DNA from: R-RK-3 sp963842775
GTDB taxonomy: Bacteria > Pseudomonadota > Alphaproteobacteria > Rhizobiales > Rhodomicrobiaceae
Direction: 5' to 3'
DNA: 64,000 bases
NCBI GenBank assembly: GCA_963842775.1
Contig: CAWJHQ010000015.1
Coordinates: 1-64,000, forward strand
A model generated the notes under the pieces. The model was not told the origin of the DNA and ran no database searches. It was given only the letters and a program-made list of their open reading frames with translations. Positions 17,378-25,425 of the stretch are shown here, piece after piece. A program made the translations under genes and the position numbers. Numbering within the stretch: the first letter of the stretch is position 1; every line of letters begins with the position of its first letter.

Positions 17378-17761
17378 TTAGAAGCGATGTTTGATCGTTC
17401 CCTTGATCAACACGTCATCGTTCTTATCGTCGAGCTTCTCGGGAGCGGGGCCATTACCACCGCCATAGAGCAGCTCCAGCCCGAAATCGAGCTTCGGCAA
17501 GCTGCCGACCGAGCCGATGCCCGGAATGTTCAGTTCCGTCTCGCCGCTCTTGGTGTCACCAGGAGAACTCAGTGCCAGCCCGCTTCCATCATCCGACTTC
17601 TTGAGCTGCAACTGCGGCGCGGGAGCAGTTTGCGGCGCCGCTTGCGTAGCCGGCGGGACATTCGTCTCCGTGAAGGCGTGCGCAGCGACGGAGCAACTCA
17701 CGGCGACCGCCGCGTTCACTGCCAATGCCACCGTTAAATTTATGAGTGGATGTCGTGCCAT
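17378..17761 (-). CDS. Periplasmic protein of unknown function
   Basis: A 127-residue protein starting at the ATG that follows GGAG by nine bases. Residues 1-30 are a signal peptide (LTVALAVNAAVAVSCSVAAHA). The mature part is Pro/Ala/Gln-rich and then has GSVGSLPKLDFGLELLYGGG and a basic C-terminus (LIKGTIKHRF). This low-complexity layout is common in small proteins of this order. I do not recognise a domain. Confidence 0.6.
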   Translation of the reverse strand: MARHPLINLTVALAVNAAVAVSCSVAAHAFTETNVPPATQAAPQTAPAPQLQLKKSDDGSGLALSSPGDTKSGETELNIPGIGSVGSLPKLDFGLELLYGGGNGPAPEKLDDKNDDVLIKGTIKHRF

Positions 17762-18208
17762 CTCGCTCAGCTCCAAAATCCTTAGGTACTAAAATGGCTC
17801 GTGGGTTCGGCCAATGCAAGTTTGTTGTCAGAGGGGTTAAGCAACGGAAAACATTGAGTTTTTTTAGGGAAATCCGTCTGCATGTGTTGGTTGTGCAACA
17901 GGATAGCTAGAGAATCGCCTTTTTTTCGCCTCAAATCAGCCTGCAGTTTCCCATAATCGAATGAAACTTCTGAAGGTCGTGCTGTTTTAATGACCGGAAT
18001 GCGGCTGATTTACCGCTATTTCGGTGGATAATCCGTGAATATCATCGCCGGTAGCGCGCCACATTCCGGCCACAGCTGCGCCCAACTGACGATATGCGCG
18101 GCCGTTAAGGCGACTTCGCTCACGATCCTGGTGGAAAACTGATTCCATCCGGAGCGGGAAAGCACGTCCGCCTTGTCTCAAGTTCGGCATCCATCCAAAC
18201 AGTACCTT
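17762..18208. other. Intergenic stretch, no gene seen
   Basis: About 450 bases, AT-richer than average, with T-runs near 17860 and 17920. A 67-codon reverse frame (17987-18190) is open but has no recognisable product or convincing codon pattern. The promoter of the periplasmic protein is probably at the left end. Confidence 0.4.
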
Positions 18209-19159
18209 TTAGTCGGCATGGCTGCCGGACTTCCCCGAAATCAGGCTGAGCGGAGGCAGTGGATCGCCGCCTTCACAGACCCCGCCGCGTGAAATATCGA
18301 CCGATGCCGGAACGAGATGGCTGTTCTCCGCGGTCGATTGCGTATGATCGGCCAATGGCGGCGCCGAAGCAAAGCCCGCTCTATGGAAGCTGGCGGCAGG
18401 ATTGACGGCGGCGCCCGGCGGCAGCGCCGCGATCGCATCGATCGCGGAAACCTCGCGCAGAGCGTCCGCCATGGTCAGGTCGCAATTCAGCTTAAAGCGC
18501 GTGCGCCCCCGTTTGGCCAAGCCCAGCCTGCGTCTGGCGGCTGGATCCATTTCCGTCCAGTGGCGCTCCGGTCCGGTGTCGATATGAATGAAGCGGGGGC
18601 CGGAGAAAGGATAATGACCCACGCCGCCCAGCGCCTGGCTTTCCGCGGCGTCCTTGAGCTTGTCCGTGCGCAATCCGGGTACGAAGATGTCCACCGCGCG
18701 CCCGAACATGTGCTGGCTCTCCGGATCGACCGTGCGCCCGGCGACCAGCAGCGATGCATTATAGCCTTCCGAGCGGAATCCCGAGACCACCCTGATCGTC
18801 CGCCGCGCGCCGATCTGCTGATGCAGCTCATAAATCCGGTCGATCAGCTTCGGGTCCATCTCCGTGCTTTTGTTGCAGCGCCAGTCACGCAGGAAGTGGT
18901 TTATCTTGGCCATCGCCTCGGGCTGATAGGCGTCGCCGATGCGGTAGACGACATCCAGACTTTCGCCCGTCCAATGAAGCTTCAGCCGCAACGTCCGCAT
19001 CTGAGGCTTGCCTTCAGGCAGGCCAACCTCGTTCGGCGCGCCGGCATCGGTGGGCGAGGCGCCAGGCGGCTCGGCCCGGCTGGGCAACGCCAAGGCAGCC
19101 ATAAACGATACGGCAAGCATCGCCCGGTTCATGCGGCCAAAAATGCTGTTATTCGACAT
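18209..19159 (-). CDS. M15/YcbK-type (DUF882) peptidoglycan peptidase with C-terminal extension
   Basis: About 316 residues with an N-terminal signal (MLAVSFMAALALPSRA). The domain at ~85-215 has the zinc-site pattern SQHMFGRAVDIFVPG and then FIHIDTGPERHW, giving His, Asp and His ligands as in D,D-peptidases of the M15/YcbK group. It should act on peptidoglycan in the periplasm. The last ~90 residues have no recognised domain. Family members are often near L,D-transpeptidases; none is here. Confidence 0.85.
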   Translation of the reverse strand: MSNNSIFGRMNRAMLAVSFMAALALPSRAEPPGASPTDAGAPNEVGLPEGKPQMRTLRLKLHWTGESLDVVYRIGDAYQPEAMAKINHFLRDWRCNKSTEMDPKLIDRIYELHQQIGARRTIRVVSGFRSEGYNASLLVAGRTVDPESQHMFGRAVDIFVPGLRTDKLKDAAESQALGGVGHYPFSGPRFIHIDTGPERHWTEMDPAARRRLGLAKRGRTRFKLNCDLTMADALREVSAIDAIAALPPGAAVNPAASFHRAGFASAPPLADHTQSTAENSHLVPASVDISRGGVCEGGDPLPPLSLISGKSGSHAD

Positions 19160-19263
19160 GTGCCCCAAAATCGGCCGACCGCTGCCCCCGCTCCGTTATG
19201 CCCAGCTTTCCGCCGAGCGGCAACCATTGACGGATATCGCACCGAATTGTTCCTCACTATTCA

Positions 19264-19662
19264 TCACATTTTCCCGGGTGCGCCGCACTGCTCGGCGATC
19301 CACCGGAGAAAGTCCTCGCCGCCGCCGGCCAGAGGCAAAATCAGGCGCGCGGGCACCTCATAAGGGTGCAGGCGCTTGATCTCGGCGAGTACGTCGTCGG
19401 CGCGCGCCTTCACCGTCTTCACGATCATCGCGGCCTCGCTCGCCTCATCCACTTCGCCTTGCCAGGAAAAGATGGCGATCATTTGAGGAAAGATGTTCAC
19501 GCAGGCGGCAAGACCGCTCTCCACAAGCGCCCGACCCACTTTTTTCGCCTCGCTCTCGGAGGGGAAGGTGGTGTAAATCAAGATGGCGGAGATATCGTCC
19601 TGCTGCCGCACGCCTTCCGCTGGCGCGCTCTGAGCGGCTTTGAATTCCTTTATGTCATCCAT
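19264..19662 (-). CDS. cutA: CutA divalent-cation tolerance protein
   Basis: A 132-residue protein with the CutA signature: YTTFPSESEAKKVGRALVE, LAACVNIFPQM, WQGEVDEASE, and KRLHPYEVPARLILPL. CutA forms very stable trimers; its role in copper tolerance is debated. GGAG lies seven bases before the ATG. The gene is divergent from nadK with only 11 bases between the two start codons. Confidence 0.95.
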   Translation of the reverse strand: MDDIKEFKAAQSAPAEGVRQQDDISAILIYTTFPSESEAKKVGRALVESGLAACVNIFPQMIAIFSWQGEVDEASEAAMIVKTVKARADDVLAEIKRLHPYEVPARLILPLAGGGEDFLRWIAEQCGAPGKM

Positions 19663-19673
19663 TCGATAGCTCC

Positions 19674-20459
19674 ATGGCCCTCACATCCGATCTCGCGGTC
19701 AAAAAAATTGCCTTCGTCGCCAGCGGCGCGCCGGAAGCCGAGCAGGCGCTTGCGCGTCTGGCGAAGGCCTATGGCAACACCTCGCCCGAAGACGCCGAAA
19801 TCATCGTCGCGCTCGGCGGCGACGGATTGATGCTGCAGACGCTGCATCGGTTCATGGGCATCCGCAGCCCGATCTACGGGATGAACCGGGGATCGGTCGG
19901 ATTTCTGATGAACGAATATCGCGAAGAAGGATTGCCGGAAAGGCTCGCGCGCGCCAAGGTCAATATGATCCACCCGTTGCGCATGCAGGTGCTGTTCGGC
20001 GACGGCACGCGGAAAAGCGCGCTGGCGATCAATGAAGTCCATCTGTTCCGCCTCAGCCACCAGGCGGCCCGGCTGCGGATCACGGTGGATGGTCTTGTGC
20101 GGCTGGAGGAGCTGATCTGCGATGGTGTGCTGGTGGCGACGCCCGCCGGAAGCACAGCCTATAATCTGTCGGTGCACGGCCCCATTCTGCCGATCAACGC
20201 ATCCATGCTGGCGCTGACGCCGATCAGTCCCTTCCGCCCCCGGCGGTGGCGCGGCGCGCTGCTGCCCAGCACGGCAAAGGTCACGATCGACGTGCTGGAA
20301 TCGGATAAGCGCCCGATGAGCGCGGTTGCCGACCATAATGAATTCCGCAATGTCCTGAGCGTCGATATCGCCGAGGATCGGAGCTTCGGTCTGCAGCTCA
20401 TGTTCGATCCCGGACATGAATTGCACGACCGCATCCTGGCCGAGCAGTTCCGCTATTGA
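19674..20459 (+). CDS. nadK: NAD kinase
   Basis: A 261-residue cytosolic enzyme that phosphorylates NAD to NADP. Motifs are ALGGDGLMLQTLHRF (the GGDG ATP-binding loop), the substrate loop GMNRGSVGFLMN, LAINEVHLFR and VATPAGSTAYNLS. Length is typical for the alphaproteobacterial form. The ATG at 19674 has a weak RBS, because that space is occupied by the RBS of the divergent cutA gene. It probably continues into the MaoC-like gene 12 bases downstream. Confidence 0.94.
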   Translation: MALTSDLAVKKIAFVASGAPEAEQALARLAKAYGNTSPEDAEIIVALGGDGLMLQTLHRFMGIRSPIYGMNRGSVGFLMNEYREEGLPERLARAKVNMIHPLRMQVLFGDGTRKSALAINEVHLFRLSHQAARLRITVDGLVRLEELICDGVLVATPAGSTAYNLSVHGPILPINASMLALTPISPFRPRRWRGALLPSTAKVTIDVLESDKRPMSAVADHNEFRNVLSVDIAEDRSFGLQLMFDPGHELHDRILAEQFRY

Positions 20460-20471
20460 GGAGGCCCCGCG

Positions 20472-20933
20472 ATGAAAGGGCTCTATTTCGAGGAGTTCGA
20501 GGGCGGAATGGTGATCGACCACACCATCCGGCGCACCGTGACGGAGATGGACAATACCCTGTTCTCCTGCCTCACCCATAATCCTCAGCCCCTGCATATC
20601 GACCGGCATTTCTGCGAGACCGAAACCGAATTCGGCCAGCCGCTGATGAACAGCCTGTTCACCCTCGGCCTGATGATCGGCATTTCGGTGAACGACACGA
20701 CGCTCGGCACCACCATCGCCAATCTCGGCATGACCGAGGTGAAGTTCCCGCATCCGCTGTTCCACGGCGACACGGTGCATGTGCGCACCACGATCCTCGG
20801 CAAGCGCGAGAGCCGCTCGCGGCCCGATGCCGGCATCGTCGATTTTCAGCATGAGGCGTTCAATCAGGACGACGTGCTGGTCGCCGTCTGCAAGCGGCAG
20901 GGTTTCATGCGCAAGCGGCCGGCGGCGTCATGA
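20472..20933 (+). CDS. MaoC-family (hot-dog fold) dehydratase
   Basis: A 153-residue protein with the hydratase segment NPQPLHIDRHFCE and FGQPLMNSLFTLGL, matching MaoC-like hydratases that add water to enoyl-CoA-type thioesters. It overlaps the following lyase gene by four bases (ATGA). Pairing of a MaoC hydratase with a citrate-lyase-beta-like protein resembles the mesaconyl-CoA / methylmalyl-CoA modules of C2 and propionate-related metabolism; the exact substrate cannot be read from sequence. Confidence 0.88.
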   Translation: MKGLYFEEFEGGMVIDHTIRRTVTEMDNTLFSCLTHNPQPLHIDRHFCETETEFGQPLMNSLFTLGLMIGISVNDTTLGTTIANLGMTEVKFPHPLFHGDTVHVRTTILGKRESRSRPDAGIVDFQHEAFNQDDVLVAVCKRQGFMRKRPAAS

Positions 20934-21820
20934 GCGGCAATGATAAGGGGCGCGCATGGCAGCCTCGCTCGCTGCTGTTCGTGCCGGGGAATGACGAACG
21001 CAAGCTGCAAAAGGCGCTCGGCAGCGGCGCGGATGTGCTGCTGATCGACCTGGAGGATTCCGTCGCGCCCGAGGCCAAGGCGGCCGCACGGGCGATCGCG
21101 GCGGCGTTTCTGACGGCGCATATCGCGACGATAGACCGGCCACAGCTTTATGTCCGCGTCAATGATCTGGAGACCGGCCTTACACGCGACGATCTTGCCG
21201 CAATCATGCCCTCGCGCCCCGACGGCATCATGCAACCCAAGGCGAATTCCGGCGCGGACGTTTCGGCGTTGGCGCGCATGATGGACGAGACCGGCGGCGA
21301 AGAAGCGGCGCATGCCGGCATCATCGCCATCGCGACGGAGACGCCGCTGGCGCTGCTTCAGATGCACAGTTTTATCGGCGCGGAGCCTCGCCTTCGCGGC
21401 ATGACATGGGGCTCGGAAGATCTGGGCACCGCCATTGGAGCGGCCACTGCGCGCGAGCCTTCCGGCGACTTTACCGGGCCATTCGCGCTGGCGCGCAATC
21501 TCTGTCTGATCACGGCCCACGCAGCGCGTGTGCAGCCCATCGACAGCATCTACGCCGATTTCCGCGACGAGGCCGGCCTGGAACGGGAGGCGAGGGAGGC
21601 AGCGCGCGACGGCTTCACTGCCAAGATGGCCATTCACCCGGCACAGGTGCCGATCATCAATACAGCCTTCACCCCGACGCCCGAACAGATCGCTGAGGCG
21701 ACGGCAATCGTGGAGGCATTCGACCGCCAGCCCGGTGCCGGCGCCATCGGCCTCGATGGCCGCATGATCGACCGCCCTCATCTCCTGCGTGCGCGGAAGC
21801 TGCTCGCCCGGCTGCGATAG
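20930..21820 (+). CDS. HpcH/HpaI-family CoA-ester lyase (CitE-like)
   Basis: A 296-residue TIM-barrel lyase with the N-terminal RSLLFVPGNDERKLQKA, the metal-ligand region LIDLEDSVAPEAKAAAR, ATETPLALLQ and GSEDLGTAIGA, and KMAIHPAQVPIIN. Such enzymes cleave or form C-C bonds of malyl-, citramalyl- or methylmalyl-CoA with Mg2+. It is translationally coupled to the MaoC hydratase, so both likely act in sequence on a CoA ester. Confidence 0.9.
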   Translation: MSGNDKGRAWQPRSLLFVPGNDERKLQKALGSGADVLLIDLEDSVAPEAKAAARAIAAAFLTAHIATIDRPQLYVRVNDLETGLTRDDLAAIMPSRPDGIMQPKANSGADVSALARMMDETGGEEAAHAGIIAIATETPLALLQMHSFIGAEPRLRGMTWGSEDLGTAIGAATAREPSGDFTGPFALARNLCLITAHAARVQPIDSIYADFRDEAGLEREAREAARDGFTAKMAIHPAQVPIINTAFTPTPEQIAEATAIVEAFDRQPGAGAIGLDGRMIDRPHLLRARKLLARLR

Positions 21821-21975
21821 CCATCACAACCAGGTCATGCACGATGTGCATTTATGTGCTTGCGAAGAGCGCACTCTCTCCGCTCCCGCGAGGTGGCGTA
21901 TCGTTGCTTTCCTCGAAGATCCTGCCGCGACTTCATAGCCATTGTGGCTCGGCCATCTTCGTCAGGGAGAACCCA

Positions 21976-22332
21976 ATGAAACGAGTGCTCATCCGTCCCC
22001 AGACCTGGCTGGCGGTCATGCTGCTGTCGGCGCCGGCGTTGACCTTGGCAGGCGCAGCGAATGCCGAAGACGCCGCAATCTCGATCACTATCAAAGACCA
22101 CAAATTCACGCCCGCCGAAGTTCACGTTCCCGCCGGCAAGGCCGTGGTGCTCAAGATCAAGAATGAAGACGCTTCAGCCGAAGAGTTCGAGTCGCATCCG
22201 CTCAAGGTCGAGAAGGTGATCGCCGGCGGCAAGGAAGGCACCGTGCGCCTCAGCCCGCAAAAGCCGGGCCGCTATCCTTTCGTCGGCGAATATCATGAGA
22301 GTACCGCCAAGGGCGTCGTTATCGTCGAATAG
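21976..22332 (+). CDS. Periplasmic cupredoxin-like protein of an iron uptake system
   Basis: A 118-residue protein from the ATG after AGGGAGA. Residues 1-30 form a signal peptide (LLSAPALTLAGAANA). The mature part is a cupredoxin fold (HKFTPAEVHVPAGKAVVLKI ... PGRYPFVGEYHE) like the N-terminal domain of EfeO. It lies 15 bases before the FTR1-type permease and probably receives or oxidises iron for it. Confidence 0.85.
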   Translation: MKRVLIRPQTWLAVMLLSAPALTLAGAANAEDAAISITIKDHKFTPAEVHVPAGKAVVLKIKNEDASAEEFESHPLKVEKVIAGGKEGTVRLSPQKPGRYPFVGEYHESTAKGVVIVE

Positions 22333-22347
22333 CAATAGGGGCCGCCG

Positions 22348-23178
22348 ATGCTCGCGACGCTGCTGATCGTTTTCCGCGAAGTGCTGGAAGCTGGGCTCAT
22401 CGTGGGCATCGTGCTTGCGGCCACCAGAGGCCTGCCGCATCGCGGCTTCTGGGTGGCGGCAGGCATCGCCGGGGGCATCGCGGGCGCCTGCATCGTTGCC
22501 GCCTTTGCCGGTGAGATCGCCAATCTTTTCGCCGGCACCGGACAGGAATTGTTCAACGCCGTCGTCCTCCTCATCGCCGTTGTCATGCTGACCTGGCACA
22601 ATGTCTGGATGGCGGCTCATGGCCGCGAACTCGCCCAGGAAATGCGCAAGGTCGGCGCGGAGGTCGTGTCCGGCGAGCGTCCACTGACGGCGCTGGCGGT
22701 GGTCGTCGGCGTCGCGGTGCTGCGGGAAGGATCGGAGGTCGTGCTGTTCCTCTACGGCATCGCCGCCTCGGGCGAGAATTCGGCCATTGGCATGCTGTCG
22801 GGCGGAGCGCTTGGGGTTGTCGCAGGCGCCGCAGTATCCGCCCTGCTCTATTTCGGCCTGTTGGCGATCCCTTTGCGATATCTGTTCGCGGTCACCTCGG
22901 CGCTGATCATTTTCCTTGCTGCCGGACTTGCCTCGCAGGCGGTCGCCTTCCTGCAGCAGGCCGGCTATTTCGAAGCTTTCGCCGACACCGTCTGGGACAG
23001 TTCCTGGCTGCTCTCCGCCGACAGTCTCGTCGGACGCCTGCTGCACACCTTCATCGGCTATACGGACCGGCCAAGCGAAGCTCAGCTGCTGGCCTATATC
23101 GCAACTGTGCTCACCATGATCGCCCTGATGCGCATGGTGAGGGCGAAAGAGGTCGAGCGCCGCGTCTCCGTCCGCTAA
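22348..23178 (+). CDS. FTR1-family iron permease
   Basis: A 276-residue membrane protein with the two REXXE-type motifs of ferric-iron permeases: FREVLEAGLIVGIVL near the N-terminus and LREGSEVVLFLYGI around residue 128. Seven helices are predicted. With the upstream cupredoxin it forms a minimal EfeU-like system; EfeB peroxidase and full-length EfeO are absent here. Confidence 0.92.
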   Translation: MLATLLIVFREVLEAGLIVGIVLAATRGLPHRGFWVAAGIAGGIAGACIVAAFAGEIANLFAGTGQELFNAVVLLIAVVMLTWHNVWMAAHGRELAQEMRKVGAEVVSGERPLTALAVVVGVAVLREGSEVVLFLYGIAASGENSAIGMLSGGALGVVAGAAVSALLYFGLLAIPLRYLFAVTSALIIFLAAGLASQAVAFLQQAGYFEAFADTVWDSSWLLSADSLVGRLLHTFIGYTDRPSEAQLLAYIATVLTMIALMRMVRAKEVERRVSVR

Positions 23179-23195
23179 ATTTCGCCGCCCCTTGA

Positions 23196-23831
23196 TCAGC
23201 CGACGGGTCCTCGCGGAAAGCTGGTGATCGCATCGATGTCCGGCCGCTCGCGCTCGGTGGGCTGCTCGGTCGGCGTGCCGATATAGACGAAGCCGGCGAA
23301 ACGTTCGTGGCCGGCCAGCCCGAATGCCCGCTTCACCTGCTCATCATAGCCATACCATTCGGTGATCCACTGGCTGCCGAAGCCCATCGCCGCGCTCGCG
23401 TGAAGCAGGTTGAGGCACACCGCGCCTGCCGAAAGCACCTGTTCCCATTCCGGTGCGGCGGGATGCGCGACGGGAGAAGACACCACGACTACGACCACAG
23501 GCGCACGCAAAAAACGGGTGCGTTCCGTTTCCAGGCGCACGGATGAAGCGTCCGGCTCATTTGCGGCGCAAATCCGCTGTAAGCTCTCACCGAACGCGGC
23601 CCTTGCGTCGCCTTCAAGAACGAGAAAGCGCCAGGGAGCCAGCTTTTTGTGATCGGGAACGCGCGCCGCGATCGTCAGCATCGCTTCGAGCGACGCGCGG
23701 TCCGGTCCCGGTTCACCCAGCGCGGCGGCGGATACCGAGCGACGCCGGCGCAGATGGCCGAGCACCGCTTGATCGCCGGCTTCCGGGTCCGGCCCGATGT
23801 TTTTTGTCGGAATTCTGGTAGCAGCCGTCAT
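23196..23831 (-). CDS. Nitroreductase-family flavoprotein
   Basis: A 211-residue FMN enzyme of the YdjA/TdsD-like branch: RRRSVSAAALGEPGP, AARVPDHKKLAPWRFLVLEG (FMN contacts), SAGAVCLNLLHASAAMGFGS, and FVYIGTPTEQPTERERPD. It should reduce nitro or quinone substrates with NAD(P)H in the cytosol. It is convergent with the FTR1 gene. Confidence 0.92.
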   Translation of the reverse strand: MTAATRIPTKNIGPDPEAGDQAVLGHLRRRRSVSAAALGEPGPDRASLEAMLTIAARVPDHKKLAPWRFLVLEGDARAAFGESLQRICAANEPDASSVRLETERTRFLRAPVVVVVVSSPVAHPAAPEWEQVLSAGAVCLNLLHASAAMGFGSQWITEWYGYDEQVKRAFGLAGHERFAGFVYIGTPTEQPTERERPDIDAITSFPRGPVG

Positions 23832-23949
23832 AATTGCAAACTTTCCGGCTAAAAAAAACGTGTAACGCCGAGCTCACCACATGGCACTGGACAAGAAAGT
23901 GAAAGCTGTGAATGGTGAGGTCCAACGAATTCTGCACCTGATTGGTCCC

Positions 23950-25425
23950 ATGCGCTTTATCCGAAGACCTTGCTTTGTTGCAATGGCTTTTCTCGGGGTC
24001 TGCATTGCCCTGATCAACTTGCCGGGCAAGACGCTCGCCGCGTCGGCCATACAATTGCGCGCGGCGACAGGCGGCGAAGCGCTTCGGCATATCGATCAGC
24101 CGCGCGGATCGGTCGCGGACCGGCATGCCGCCGAAGTGCCCGGCTTGCCGGAGCAGGTAACAAAACCCACGCCCAATGTCGCGTTGCAGGCCGCGCTCGC
24201 TCCCGGCGCCAGCCCTCTCAGCGAAGGCATTTCGTGGCGGATATCCAAGCTGGGCCAATCGCAGGCCAAGGAGCTGGTCTGGAGCGGCGCGGGCGCGGAA
24301 CCGAAGGTCTATCTCAAGCCCGGACGCTATTACGTCGAGGCGACTTACGGATTGGCGGGCAATGGCCAGACGCTCGAAGTCAAGCCGGAAAAACCCGTGG
24401 ACGTCGTCTTGAATCTGAATGCGGGAACCTTGCATGTCAATGCCGCCGCGGTCGCGGGCGGCCCGCCGCTGGACGACATGTTTTTCACGTTGCGCAGCGC
24501 GGACGCCGAGGCGGGAGATACAGGCGAAATCGGCCGGTCGACGCTGTCACAGGCGGTATTTCACGTGCCGGCAGGCGTCTACCGTCTGACCGCGCGGCAT
24601 GGGTTTGCCAATATCGACGTTCCGGTGAGCGTCAGCGCAGGCGCCGAAAGCCGTGTCGAGGCCGTCATGAACAGCGGCACGGTCGCGCTCTCCGCACATG
24701 CGCAGGATAGCGGTCCGGTGATGAGCGGCACCACCTACATGGTCTTCAAGAACGGCGAGCCGAGCGGGCAGCACGAAGTCGTGCGGTCGAGGCTCGAGGA
24801 GCCGAAATTCGATCTTCCGGCCGGGCAATACCGTGTCGCGGCGGTGCTGGGACTGGCGCGGGTGGAAAAGGACATCACCGTCGGGCCGGGCGAGACGCAG
24901 AAGCATAATCTCATACTCGATGCGGGCGGCATTCGTCTGGCCTCGGTTCTGGCGGGCAACGGTGCTCCACTCGATCGCAATCTTCTCTACCGGGTGTATG
25001 GTCAGTCTCCAAAGGACGGCGCGCCCAACCAGGAACTGATAGCGACCACCGCCGCCACGCCGACGCTGTTCCTGCCGAGCGGGCGCTACCGTATCGAGAG
25101 CCAATATGGCTGGCACAATGCGCGCCAGACACGGGAAATCGACGTTTCGGCGGGCGATGTACTGGATGTCAGCTTCGAGCATAAGGCCTGCGAGGTGAAG
25201 CTGAAGCTGGTGCCCAGACCGGGCGCGACCGCCATGGAGCCAGTGAAGTGGACGCTGAAATATAATGGAGGCGGCACCGTGCTGATCTCGCAGGACGCGG
25301 CGCCCACGCTCATCCTGCAGGCGGGCAATTATCAGGCAATGGCGCAGCATGAAGCGAAAACCTATTCGCAGACTTTCGAGGCTGCTTCGAACCAGGAGCA
25401 GACGATTGAGATCATTGCTCAATAG
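23950..25425 (+). CDS. Exported protein made of tandem beta-type repeats
   Basis: About 491 residues from the ATG that precedes a signal peptide (VAMAFLGVCIALINLPGKTLA); an ATG at 23881 is possible. After a ~60-residue linker the protein consists of five units of ~75-100 residues. Each has a short W/F-R-x-Y strand, a loop, P(A/S)G(x)YR(V/I)xxxYG-like text, then xxNLNAGxLxLxA. Examples are VYLKPGRYYVEATYGLA, VPAGVYRLTARHGFA and LPSGRYRIESQYGWH. I do not know a function. The following gene shares the same units and overlaps it by 20 bases, so they form one operon and probably one envelope complex. Confidence 0.7.
   Translation: MRFIRRPCFVAMAFLGVCIALINLPGKTLAASAIQLRAATGGEALRHIDQPRGSVADRHAAEVPGLPEQVTKPTPNVALQAALAPGASPLSEGISWRISKLGQSQAKELVWSGAGAEPKVYLKPGRYYVEATYGLAGNGQTLEVKPEKPVDVVLNLNAGTLHVNAAAVAGGPPLDDMFFTLRSADAEAGDTGEIGRSTLSQAVFHVPAGVYRLTARHGFANIDVPVSVSAGAESRVEAVMNSGTVALSAHAQDSGPVMSGTTYMVFKNGEPSGQHEVVRSRLEEPKFDLPAGQYRVAAVLGLARVEKDITVGPGETQKHNLILDAGGIRLASVLAGNGAPLDRNLLYRVYGQSPKDGAPNQELIATTAATPTLFLPSGRYRIESQYGWHNARQTREIDVSAGDVLDVSFEHKACEVKLKLVPRPGATAMEPVKWTLKYNGGGTVLISQDAAPTLILQAGNYQAMAQHEAKTYSQTFEAASNQEQTIEIIAQ

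Noticed and set aside
17987..18190. 67-codon reverse frame in the 17.8-18.2 kb gap
   Set aside because: No recognisable product, weak start and no operon context.
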